From positions 1 through 21,485 of the IMG/VR virus record IMGVR_UViG_3300025072_000063: a DNA stretch of 21,485 bases; one strand, given 5' to 3'. Below are positions 15,014 to 21,485 of the stretch, piece after piece (position 1 is the first letter of the stretch; every line of letters starts with the position of its first letter). The DNA is from a virus. The notes beneath the pieces were generated by a model. The model was not told the origin of the DNA, made no database searches, and saw only the letters and a list, made by a program, of their open reading frames with translations. The translations under genes and the position numbers were made by a program.

Positions 15014-16824
15014 TATACTGTTCTCCCAATAATGTCTATGTTGGGATACTTCACTTCCCAAATCATATCTTCTGGCATACTGAGTATGCCGTTTACTGTG
15101 TTGGCTAGTACATCAAACGTTGTCGTAGAATACTGTCTACCATCTACTGTGTTAGCAAGGTTGGTAAAATTAAATCTCACAACTGACCTAATTTTTACAG
15201 ATGCCTGAATCTTGGCAATAAAGTCTGACACTACCAAGGTGTCATTGAAGTTACCTAACGATGTATGTAACATCGGTTTGACAATATTGAACGCTTCTAA
15301 CAATGCTTCATTTGGGTTTATGTTTGGTGCAGCAACAATGCTAAAGTCTGTTCCAATGTTGACTACCTTACCGTCTGTTAGTTTGACACTATCTGAGAAT
15401 GACTTGAAACGTTTGATATACGTTTCAATATTGTTCTTCAGTGTTTCAGCGGGAACAATCAACTCACCTCTTGAGTTACGAGCCATTAATACCAACTCCA
15501 CACCTAATGAATTAGTTGAATCTTTTCGAGCAAAACTTCTAAATACACTACCAAAACATCCGGGCATTGATAACACTCTAACTTGATAGTCTGTTAAAGT
15601 AACCGCTCGGTTTTGAGCATTAAAAAACGACAACGCATTTTGTTTAATAGAAACTAAAGATTCTCGTTCTGCGCCGCCAGTAGCTTGAGCAGGATTTGTT
15701 ACAGCAATGGTTTTTACTAATGCATCTGTTGCAGCTGCATTCGAGACTTCAATTGTTGGATTTTTATACTCAATAACTCTATTTGTAAATCTTGACAACA
15801 CATTCATCCCAACGTTGGTAGCTAAACCACCACCAGTTCTATAATTTATGTCAATTATAGTGTTTGATGAAGGAGCAATACCCAATGTTTTTGTTTTTAA
15901 GAAATTAGAAGAATCAATTACCATAGGCGCAAAACCAGACACAGACCCTCTCAATGACGGAGGTAAAACAAAATCTTCTGGATTTGGTATGATCTCATTA
16001 TCTTCGGCTGTACTAATGCCTCCACCAAATGTTATTGCTGTTTTGCCACCAGCTATTTTTTCTTCAACAAACCTTCTTGGAACACGTTTCAACTTCAAAA
16101 TAAAAGGAACATCACCAGATGATGATGTTGTGTTTGCCTCACCAGCAAAAATAGTTTCTTGAGCTAAATTGTCTACTTTTTGCCACTCATATCCATCATT
16201 AGATGATACAGAAAAAATCTCTGTTATATCCACACTCGGTAACTCTATTCTTAAAAATGATTTCGGCACTACTCCTACACTATAAGAAAATAGTTTTGTT
16301 GTGCCAGCTGCAGCGGATACACCAGTAATACTATATGTAGCCTGTGTTGCGCCGGCGGATTTTGTATGAACTCTATTTGCTGAAGCTGAGAAATCAACAT
16401 CATTTAAAATCTCAAAACTAACAGATGGTTCAAAATTTGATGTTACTCTACTACCCTTCTTAAGAACAAAAGCAACGCTTGCACTTGTTGCGTCTTGAAA
16501 CGTTGCTGAAATTGATAGGTTAGTAACAGCCGGCGATGCCAGTTTTGGTTTATAACCAAAATTTTGTGCAAGACTAAATATGTTCTTTGTTTCAATAGCT
16601 CTATCAAGAAATCCCTCGTTTACTTGTCTATCCAACAAGAATGTCAGAGAGTCACCAAGATAGGCAATCATTTCTAACAATGCCATACCACCAGAGGCGT
16701 CATTAAAGTCTTGCCACTCGTTAGGAAAATATTTCTTTAAAAAGTTTATGAGATCTTGTTTATAATCATCAAAATCTTTTGAAAGATAATTTATCTCTCT
16801 TATTTCTTTTACGCGTTCAGTCAT
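15013..16824 (-). CDS. gp6: Baseplate wedge protein, T4 gp6/P2 gpJ family
   Basis: A 603-residue protein. The N-terminus carries the family signature: NYLSKDFDDYKQDLINFLKK (13-32), FPNEWQDFNDASGGMALLEM and IAYLGDSLTFLLDRQVNE, the '(D/E)-A-S-x-G-M-x-L-hE-x-hA-Y-hG-D-x-h' block found in gp6/gpJ-type wedge subunits. Later, SLVSIKQNALSFFNAQNRAV with TLTDYQ (about 405-430) matches the 'A-P...x-N-R-A-V-T-x-x-D-Y' region of gpJ, and the end has the usual IEVKYPN-like strand. Length fits T4 gp6 (about 660) better than P2 gpJ (about 300). It forms the wedge ring around the hub and ties gp25 to the fibre network. It starts 10 nt after the gp25-like stop, preserving W-J order. The RBS is weak (GAGA). 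Confidence 0.9.
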   Translation of the reverse strand: MTERVKEIREINYLSKDFDDYKQDLINFLKKYFPNEWQDFNDASGGMALLEMIAYLGDSLTFLLDRQVNEGFLDRAIETKNIFSLAQNFGYKPKLASPAVTNLSISATFQDATSASVAFVLKKGSRVTSNFEPSVSFEILNDVDFSASANRVHTKSAGATQATYSITGVSAAAGTTKLFSYSVGVVPKSFLRIELPSVDITEIFSVSSNDGYEWQKVDNLAQETIFAGEANTTSSSGDVPFILKLKRVPRRFVEEKIAGGKTAITFGGGISTAEDNEIIPNPEDFVLPPSLRGSVSGFAPMVIDSSNFLKTKTLGIAPSSNTIIDINYRTGGGLATNVGMNVLSRFTNRVIEYKNPTIEVSNAAATDALVKTIAVTNPAQATGGAERESLVSIKQNALSFFNAQNRAVTLTDYQVRVLSMPGCFGSVFRSFARKDSTNSLGVELVLMARNSRGELIVPAETLKNNIETYIKRFKSFSDSVKLTDGKVVNIGTDFSIVAAPNINPNEALLEAFNIVKPMLHTSLGNFNDTLVVSDFIAKIQASVKIRSVVRFNFTNLANTVDGRQYSTTTFDVLANTVNGILSMPEDMIWEVKYPNIDIIGRTV

Positions 16825-16834
16825 TACTTTTTCT

Positions 16835-17251
16835 CTATGGACTTAATGTTAATTGAACAGAATCAACCAACTGATCAGCATTCTTTAATACATACTTCAT
16901 TCTTATTAATACTTGATTAGTGTCTAAGGACACCCCTATTCCTCCAGCGGTATCTTCAGAATATAATTTTAAAGATACCAATTTAATTTCTGGCATCCAT
17001 ACTCTTATTGCAGATTCTATTTCTGAACGAATCCTAACTTCTAATTCAGCAGGGACGATTTGTTCAAACAAACTACCTAATAAAATAGGAATATTTGTAC
17101 CAATCCCACCATTTACAACACGTTCACCTTTTTTGGTCAAAAGAAGAATTTTAATATTTTCCCTGACCGCTCGTATTGTATCTTGGTTGCCTTCAAAAAA
17201 ACCTTTACGAAATTTCCTTAAAGGAAATGAATAGTTGATAGTCCCAGGCAT
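16835..17251 (-). CDS. gp25: Baseplate wedge protein, T4 gp25/P2 gpW family
   Basis: A 138-residue protein, the normal length for gp25. It has the family core: an N-terminal FPLRKFRKGFFEGNQD, then VRENIKILLLTKKGERVVNG (29-48), where the 'I-x-x-L-L-T-x-x-G-E-R' motif is diagnostic, then GIGTNIPILLGSLFEQ and ELEVRIRSEIESAIRVWMPE. gp25 is a wedge component conserved in nearly all contractile tail systems; it interacts with the gp6 dimer and initiates sheath assembly. Between the spike-like gene and the gp6-like gene it reproduces the P2 V-W-J order. The ATG at 17251 is preceded by AGAGAAT. Confidence 0.92.
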   Translation of the reverse strand: MPGTINYSFPLRKFRKGFFEGNQDTIRAVRENIKILLLTKKGERVVNGGIGTNIPILLGSLFEQIVPAELEVRIRSEIESAIRVWMPEIKLVSLKLYSEDTAGGIGVSLDTNQVLIRMKYVLKNADQLVDSVQLTLSP

Positions 17252-17260
17252 AATAATTCT

Positions 17261-18661
17261 CTAATTTAGATAATGTCTCTTACTTAAAATATCTCTTGCA
17301 TTAGATATTAGTGTTGTTAATTCATTAATTTGTTCTGCAAAATCATTTTTACGTTGGCCCAAGCTAGTATCAATAAAATGAGTTGCAGGTGACGACTCTG
17401 GAGTTGTTGTAAATCTAGTTGAGGATTCTCCACCAATAGAAATAGCGTCATAGTTAATTTTTTGCTTTTTAACCACAGTTCGTAAAGCTCCAGTTTTAAT
17501 AGTTGGAGGTTGTGGAATTGATATAGTTCTACCATCTACTTCAACAACTGAAGGGCGTTGATATACAAGAGTATCTGGATCGCGACGAGAGTCTCGAAAT
17601 TTGATTTCTTTATCTGGAATCTGGAAATTAATTTCTGGTATAGCATGAGTATGATTTAAAAAATGATTCAAAAAATCTTCTATAGATGTAACAACATCAC
17701 CTAACTTATCAAGTGTTTGGGCAAATATTGCTCCAATGTTTTCTTCGTACGAAACCAATTTTTCACCTAATACGTGACGATTCAAGGATCTCTCTGCGTC
17801 TTGTTCCAAAGATATAGTATATGTTTCATCAGCAATAGTTGCGATGAAGTTTCTAACAGCGTCTTTATCATTAATCATTCTAGTGCCGAGGGGAGTTGAA
17901 ATTATTTTTGCCACAGGAGTAACTTTTTTGACACTACCTATATCACTTAATTTTCCTTTTTCAACATGAATAACTTTAGTGGCAGTTTTACCTATGGTAG
18001 CAATGTTGTCTCTGAGCGCATAGAAATCTTTATTCATAATACCCATTTCTAATATGCCTCTTTTACTTCGCCGCGGCGAAAACGAATGTCTTATGAATGT
18101 TCTCGTTCTACCTTGTTGAATAACATCTCCCAATAACGCAGGAACTCCGGTATTTCTAATAGTTCTTTCTGGTTGAATATCATTGTTGATATCATTCATA
18201 CCGACAACATCTATATCAAAACCAGTTTCGCCCAATGCGTTTTGGGAGTTGTTATCACCAACCAAATGTGTGCTTAGCCACGGACTATTATTGACTCTGC
18301 CGATCCAATAACCCTTAGAGTCTGATTCAGTAGTTTCTCTTATTATTAAAATCTCTTCACCTATTTCGGGCAACGAAATTGTGTGTGTTGATAACAATGG
18401 CACATACCAATCATCAACCTCAGATGATGAGAAAACATCATCTTCCTGTTCTACTAATACACCCTCACCAATAATTTTTGCTTTTATACTATACTGTGGT
18501 AATACTTTTGTTGACTCTTTATCAAAATTAACGTCACGAAGAACATCAAGAACGATACCATTACTTAATATAAAATTAGTTTTGTTAAGCGAAGACTGAT
18601 AGGCTTCTTCTATAAATCTTTGACCGGGGTGGAATAAATTTGAAAAGCTAACTTCCGACAT
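17261..18661 (-). CDS. Baseplate spike/hub protein with OB-fold (gp5/gpV-like)
   Basis: A 466-residue protein. Residues about 30-125 have the OB-fold feel of gp5/gpV: ILSNGIVLDVLRDVNFD, then SIKAKIIGE, then WYVPLLSTHTISLPEIGEEI (85-104) and LIIRETTES...GYWIGRV. 'PLLSTHxxxLPxxGExVhhI' is a phrase seen in baseplate proteins of marine T4-like phages. The middle has NRHVLGEKLVSYEENIGAIF (about 290-310), the 'hLGExL' helix common in these hub proteins, with FLNHTHAIP. No lysozyme domain as in T4 gp5 is visible. Placement before gp25 and gp6 fits gpV. The start ATG at 18661 overlaps the 62-residue gene by 14 nt, with GAGA upstream. That it is a baseplate protein is likely; hub versus spike role is inferred. 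Confidence 0.72.
   Translation of the reverse strand: MSEVSFSNLFHPGQRFIEEAYQSSLNKTNFILSNGIVLDVLRDVNFDKESTKVLPQYSIKAKIIGEGVLVEQEDDVFSSSEVDDWYVPLLSTHTISLPEIGEEILIIRETTESDSKGYWIGRVNNSPWLSTHLVGDNNSQNALGETGFDIDVVGMNDINNDIQPERTIRNTGVPALLGDVIQQGRTRTFIRHSFSPRRSKRGILEMGIMNKDFYALRDNIATIGKTATKVIHVEKGKLSDIGSVKKVTPVAKIISTPLGTRMINDKDAVRNFIATIADETYTISLEQDAERSLNRHVLGEKLVSYEENIGAIFAQTLDKLGDVVTSIEDFLNHFLNHTHAIPEINFQIPDKEIKFRDSRRDPDTLVYQRPSVVEVDGRTISIPQPPTIKTGALRTVVKKQKINYDAISIGGESSTRFTTTPESSPATHFIDTSLGQRKNDFAEQINELTTLISNARDILSKRHYLN
18067..18080. repeat. 14-nt perfect palindrome inside the spike gene
   Basis: TTCGCCGCGGCGAA is its own reverse complement and is GC-rich in an AT-rich gene. It encodes the part of SFSPRRSKRG around the Pro-Arg-Arg codons. 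It could fold in mRNA or be a protein target, or be codon chance. Confidence 0.6.
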
Positions 18662-18836
18662 TTTTTATCTCTACGCCTCGTTTGATAAGTTCTTTTTCCA
18701 TCTCTACTAAATTTTTCTTTAGTGGTTCAATTTTTTTGAACAACTCTTTAGCAATAGTTAAAAAATCTTCGTATTGAACAAGACTGTCAGTATATTCTGT
18801 AGCTAATTCTTCAATATTTTTATCATCAAAAGTCAT
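18648..18836 (-). CDS. Small helical protein coupled to the sigma and spike genes
   Basis: A 62-residue protein, unrecognised. It is almost entirely helical in appearance, with IEELATEYTDSLVQYEDFL followed by LFKKIEPLKKNLVEMEKEL, whose spacing of hydrophobics suggests a short coiled coil. The ATG at 18836 overlaps the stop of the sigma gene (TAATG), and its own 3' end overlaps the start of the spike gene by 14 nt, so all three are translationally coupled. The upstream GAGG supports the start. Overlap at both ends and codon-consistent reading argue that it is real despite its size. A baseplate assembly chaperone or sigma partner are both possible; there is no sequence proof. Confidence 0.75.
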   Translation of the reverse strand: MTFDDKNIEELATEYTDSLVQYEDFLTIAKELFKKIEPLKKNLVEMEKELIKRGVEIKNVGS

Positions 18837-19501
18837 TAGCCCTCTATAAAATCTAATTTGATATGAGAATACAATCCTCTAATCTTATTCAAAGACTTGG
18901 TAATTTTACGAGATGGCAGATCAGTTGCTTCACGAACATAAACATAAAGCTGTTTCTTATTAGTAATGTTTAATATTTGATATTCTTTCAACATTTCAAT
19001 AACAATACTTAACACTTTGTTATCATCAATAGTCAAAACATTGTTTTCATCTTCAATGATCTCAATTAATTCATTAACAACTCTATCAATTAAATTTTTA
19101 CTTTCGTTATCCACAATTTCAGTATTATAATGAATCATACTTAGATCGTGAACAATACCATCTCTACTATCTCCATCTATAAATACCTGCTTCTTAAAAG
19201 AATTAGATTGTTGGATCAACCAATTTTTTACAATGGTACCGAAATACGAATATGATTTCTTGTTAAGTTTAGGATTATAACGATTTAATTTTTCATAAAG
19301 ATGTGTTATAGCTTCATGTTTAATACTATCGTAATCATATAATGTTTTGTTAAAGTTGTAGGCGTAGTAAATGTTTTCCACAAGGCGTTGAAAGGCTGGT
19401 TCTATGGTATTAACATAGATAACATGCTTTTCTTCTATATCTTCCATTTGATTAAATAGAACGATAGCTGTTTCTTCATCTTCGCCCCAATAGTATTTCA
19501 T
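18836..19501 (-). CDS. gp55: Late-transcription sigma factor, T4 gp55-like
   Basis: A 221-residue protein. It begins YYWGEDEETAIVLFNQMED and IYVNTIEPAFQRLVENIYYA (about 29-48), then has a sigma region 2-like core: DYDSIKHEAITHLYEKLNRY and KSYSYFGTIVKNWLIQQSN (82-100), which is the 'K-x-(F/Y)-S-Y-F-x-x-h-x-K-N-x-h-I' motif of T4 gp55-type factors. The C-terminus ends IKLDFIEG, a hydrophobic-acidic tail like the one by which T4 gp55 binds the sliding clamp. gp55 directs host RNA polymerase to late promoters; by family it would control the very operon in which it lies. The ATG at 19501 has AGGAG 6 nt upstream, the best site in the region. T4 gp55 is 185 residues, so this form is somewhat longer. 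Confidence 0.85.
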   Translation of the reverse strand: MKYYWGEDEETAIVLFNQMEDIEEKHVIYVNTIEPAFQRLVENIYYAYNFNKTLYDYDSIKHEAITHLYEKLNRYNPKLNKKSYSYFGTIVKNWLIQQSNSFKKQVFIDGDSRDGIVHDLSMIHYNTEIVDNESKNLIDRVVNELIEIIEDENNVLTIDDNKVLSIVIEMLKEYQILNITNKKQLYVYVREATDLPSRKITKSLNKIRGLYSHIKLDFIEG

Positions 19502-19562
19502 ATATCTCTCCTGAGAATGTATAACTATAGGAATTTAATGATTATTAGAGTTATTGTATACG
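19502..19562 (-). promoter_or_regulatory. 61-nt spacer upstream of the sigma gene
   Basis: One of the two gaps above 50 nt. The minus strand has ATAACT and AGTTAT that could pair across a 22-nt loop, but there is no T-run after it and the stem is only 6 bp. No consensus late promoter is seen. It may hold a promoter that lets the sigma gene be expressed separately from the hub gene. Confidence 0.25.
19508..19512 (-). promoter_or_regulatory. Strong ribosome-binding site of the sigma gene
   Basis: AGGAG is followed by AGATAT and the ATG at 19501. Spacing is 6 nt. Strong initiation of a sigma gene at the head of a coupled trio fits early synthesis of a regulator within the late operon. Confidence 0.75.
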
Positions 19563-21485
19563 TTACATCTGCCGCGCAAGTTGCATGGTAATTAATGTAT
19601 TGAAGTTCCCCGGCCGGAGATCTTCCTCCAAGTTGGAAATATAATAGATTCCCCTCACACCTTGGATAACATTGTCCACCAAAATATAATCTAATGGACT
19701 TAGGCCTGTTATACCATGAACTGTAGTTGTTATTGTTAACAGATAATTTGATAACACTTTTCCTAAGTGTACATTAGAATTTTCTTCCATAAAAGACACT
19801 AACAAACTATTATAAAAAGTCATATCAGTAAACAATAATGTGCCTAGTGCACTGTTGGCCAAGCGTCTGTTTTCTTCTGTGTTTCCACCCTCTTGTTGAA
19901 CCTCCCTCAATACCAAAGATATTCTTCTTATTGATTCTAATTCGGCTTGAGTTTTGTGCATTAATTGCAGATCTTCGTTTGCTATAAGCTCATTCCATGT
20001 TTTATTCCTGAGCCGCGCGGACGCGGCGGACTGGTTGCGGCCGCGATTATCGGTTTCCTCTGGCCGATCCACCCAATTTGAATCTATAATTGCTTGTATG
20101 TAATTAGGTATCACGCCTACTTTAAATTTCCCATCATCGCCCAGTAACTCTTTTAATAAATCAACACCCATTCTATTAGTGGCCCCGTCTTGTCTAAAAA
20201 CAGCCCAAGCGTTGACATCAATTTTAGAAGCAACATCAATATTTTCAACTAATGAATTATCATGGGCATATGTAATAGAAATCGCGAGGTCTTTTGCATC
20301 CTCCATCTTGCCTTCTTTAATTAAATTTTCAATTGTATCTTCAATAGTTTGTTCAATGTTTGAAGTGGAGAAAATTTCCACAATATTAGCATTACCTGCA
20401 GCAACTCTTGAATCTAATCTAAACCCAACAGATTCTTCTTGACCCGCGCCTAATGTTTTAGAAGCTATAGCAATTATCGCTTTTATTAATTTCAATGCGT
20501 TCATATTTGGATTTTTATTTAAAAGATTATTAATTTGTTTTATTGATACAGGTGCATCAAATGTAGTGTATAAAAGTTCATGACTTACCGATTGTGTTTT
20601 AAAAAATTCTGTGCCGCTCCGCGCGATATCGGTCACCGCTCGCAAATAGTCCTCCCATTCTTGTTCACTTCTTGCGCGGATTTCACCCGTCAACATTTCA
20701 TTCGGGTCGGTCAAAGCTCCATCCGGTGGTAACATCACTTTTAACGGTATATCTTCTTCGCTCCGTACGGGACCAATTAATGGTATACTAACCGGAGCAT
20801 TTGGTAACGGTTTATAAACAAAATTCAAATCAATTTTTTCATCCGCATCCTGCCTTCTGAAATTATTTGCAACAGCTTCTAACACATACCCAAGTCTATA
20901 ATATGTAGGTATAGACCGTGTTATTGCCTCACACTTAAATCCATTAGGCATTGAACCATACTCATTGATCGACAGCGGCTTCACTTCTGGAACAAACCTT
21001 TCGCCAGTATATATTTCCAACCTTTCGTTTCGATCTTCAAGTTGAGCCTGTGTAAAGTGTGTATCTGGATGTGCCCCGTTCCCGTCCCAGTAGTCGATCA
21101 GCATATCGTTGTACAACGCATCGAAGGCATTGTCCTCGTTGCCTATTTCATTGCCAAGTTCGTCCGTAGCCACATTCGAGGGGTCTACTTCCATGTGGGG
21201 GTTATTGTGATCTTGTTCCGCGTTCGTTAGTAGTGGAGGTGCATCGTCGAGCACTATCTCGACGCGCGGAAACTCGGTGGGTGGCTGATTTGACCATTCA
21301 TCGACTGCTGATTGATAGCTTCGTTCCGCTAGTATTTTTCTTACCTCGGGATCTTCTTCGTCTGCAAACTTTGCATAGTGATCCGCGTACACCGGGTACG
21401 GCGGGGTCAGCTGTTGGGTCGGTGCCTGTTGCTGTTCTTCGCGTTGCTGTTGTTCTTCGTACTCGGCATCGTCGGCCGCCAACTT
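19563..21485 (-). CDS. Large hub-like baseplate protein, 5' end beyond the window
   Basis: The frame is open to the window edge, so the true start lies upstream; the apparent first codon at 21482 is TTG in the middle of a lysine-leucine-alanine reading. About 640 residues are visible. The N-terminal part is Gln/Glu-rich (YEEQQQREEQQQAPTQQ) and probably a flexible linker. The last 54 residues contain HGITGLSPLDYILV and YYISNLEEDL, then NTLITMQLARQ, resembling the C-terminal barrel of gp27/gpD-type tail hubs ('h-x-G-h-x-P-h-Dxh...GxYxhxxhxH...hxTxhxhxR'). Position just before the sigma and OB-fold spike genes fits a hub (D-V order). The hub call rests on a short C-terminal match plus synteny; the bulk of the protein is unrecognised. 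Base composition is uneven (GC islands). Confidence 0.55.
   Translation of the reverse strand, partial: KLAADDAEYEEQQQREEQQQAPTQQLTPPYPVYADHYAKFADEEDPEVRKILAERSYQSAVDEWSNQPPTEFPRVEIVLDDAPPLLTNAEQDHNNPHMEVDPSNVATDELGNEIGNEDNAFDALYNDMLIDYWDGNGAHPDTHFTQAQLEDRNERLEIYTGERFVPEVKPLSINEYGSMPNGFKCEAITRSIPTYYRLGYVLEAVANNFRRQDADEKIDLNFVYKPLPNAPVSIPLIGPVRSEEDIPLKVMLPPDGALTDPNEMLTGEIRARSEQEWEDYLRAVTDIARSGTEFFKTQSVSHELLYTTFDAPVSIKQINNLLNKNPNMNALKLIKAIIAIASKTLGAGQEESVGFRLDSRVAAGNANIVEIFSTSNIEQTIEDTIENLIKEGKMEDAKDLAISITYAHDNSLVENIDVASKIDVNAWAVFRQDGATNRMGVDLLKELLGDDGKFKVGVIPNYIQAIIDSNWVDRPEETDNRGRNQSAASARLRNKTWNELIANEDLQLMHKTQAELESIRRISLVLREVQQEGGNTEENRRLANSALGTLLFTDMTFYNSLLVSFMEENSNVHLGKVLSNYLLTITTTVHGITGLSPLDYILVDNVIQGVRGIYYISNLEEDLRPGNFNTLITMQLARQM
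20011..20044. other. GC island in the hub-like gene (contains GCGGCCGC)
   Basis: By count, 24 of the 30 bases at 20011-20040 are G or C, in a gene that drops below 30% GC in nearby stretches. It encodes a basic, Ala/Arg-rich linker (RGRNQSAASARL) written with GC-ending codons, unlike the A/T-ending codons around it. It includes the 8-nt palindrome GCGGCCGC at 20037-20044. Confidence 0.6.
20611..20640. other. Second GC island in the hub-like gene
   Basis: 21 of 30 bases at 20611-20640 are G or C by count. It encodes the segment RAVTDIARSG with GC-ending codons for several residues. The neighbouring 20581-20610 stretch is clearly AT-rich. Confidence 0.5.
21040..21485. other. GC-rich 5' part of the hub-like gene
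   Basis: By count, 36 of 60 bases at 21421-21480, 34 of 60 at 21241-21300 and 32 of 60 at 21061-21120 are G or C, compared with 14 of 60 at 19021-19080 in the sigma gene. The segment encodes the Gln/Glu/Pro/Asp-rich N-terminal region. Confidence 0.6.

Noticed and set aside
15014-15061. TTG at 15061 as the start of the DNRLRE protein
   Set aside because: It would overlap the gp6-like gene by 49 nt; the ATG at 15013 gives the normal TAATG junction and has GGGAG upstream.
17317-17535. Minus-strand 72-codon frame inside the spike gene
   Set aside because: It lies wholly within another frame of the 466-residue gene, and its Leu/Gln-rich product looks like a frame shadow.
19502-19562. Possible terminator or attenuator hairpin upstream of the sigma gene
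   Set aside because: The stem is only 6 bp with a 22-nt loop and no following T-run.
21480-21482. TTG at 21482 as the start of the hub-like protein
   Set aside because: The frame continues to the window edge (next upstream codon AAG) and no ribosome-binding site can be seen, so the gene is most likely truncated by the window.
19563-21485. Diversity-generating retroelement target as the cause of the uneven composition
   Set aside because: No reverse transcriptase or template repeat is visible in the window, and the change is towards GC-rich codons generally rather than substitutions at adenines.
1-21485. tRNA genes, CRISPR arrays, insertion sequences, integrase or attachment sites
   Set aside because: None was seen on reading both strands; genes fill nearly all of the window.

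Overview
The window is a dense late-gene cluster from the virion-assembly region of a tailed phage with a contractile, T4/P2-type tail. Every supported gene lies on the minus strand, so transcription runs from position 21485 towards position 1. The sequence is AT-rich by eye, and intergenic gaps are mostly 1-16 nt or short overlaps. The baseplate set (gp6/J-like, gp25/W-like and spike/hub-like proteins) together with a gp55-like late sigma factor point to a T4-related myovirus. Several structural proteins (the VGLYND modules, the MAFLD-type protein and the LamG-rich fibres) resemble families I know from marine T4-like phages such as those of cyanobacteria and SAR11. A marine source is therefore likely, but it is inferred and the host cannot be named.

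Layout in transcription order. (1) 21485-19563: a large hub-like protein, cut at its 5' end by the window, with GC-rich islands in an otherwise AT-rich gene. (2) 19501-18836: a late-transcription sigma factor (gp55-like), then a 62-residue helical protein (18836-18648), both translationally coupled to (3) 18661-17261: an OB-fold baseplate spike/hub protein. (4) 17251-16835: gp25/W-like. (5) 16824-15013: gp6/J-like wedge. (6) 15013-13550: a DNRLRE-type fibre protein. (7) 13535-10182: a giant tail protein with a P2 gpI-like section and an internal LamG domain. (8) 10165-9608: a class I methyltransferase with a Lys/Ala-rich tail. (9) 9544-8975: a small conserved virion protein that starts at TTG. 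(10) 8960-8037, 7552-5216 and 5207-4302: three paralogous virion proteins sharing a C-terminal module. A probable homing endonuclease (7997-7554) sits between the first two. (11) 4290-2650 and 2648-1269: two LamG fibre proteins. (12) 1261-911: a small transglutaminase-like Cys/His/Asp protein. (13) 909-1: an unrecognised protein that runs off the window.

Working model: the sigma factor switches on late transcription from within the operon it serves. Genes 2-7 build the spike and wedge part of the baseplate in the same order as P2 V-W-J-I. The downstream half supplies a large set of adhesin-like LamG and DNRLRE modules for host surface binding, with two enzyme-like accessory proteins (methyltransferase and transglutaminase fold) among them. 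I see no tRNA, rRNA, CRISPR array, insertion sequence or convincing terminator. The only gaps above 50 nt are 9545-9607 and 19502-19562, and no gene-free stretch exceeds 300 nt.
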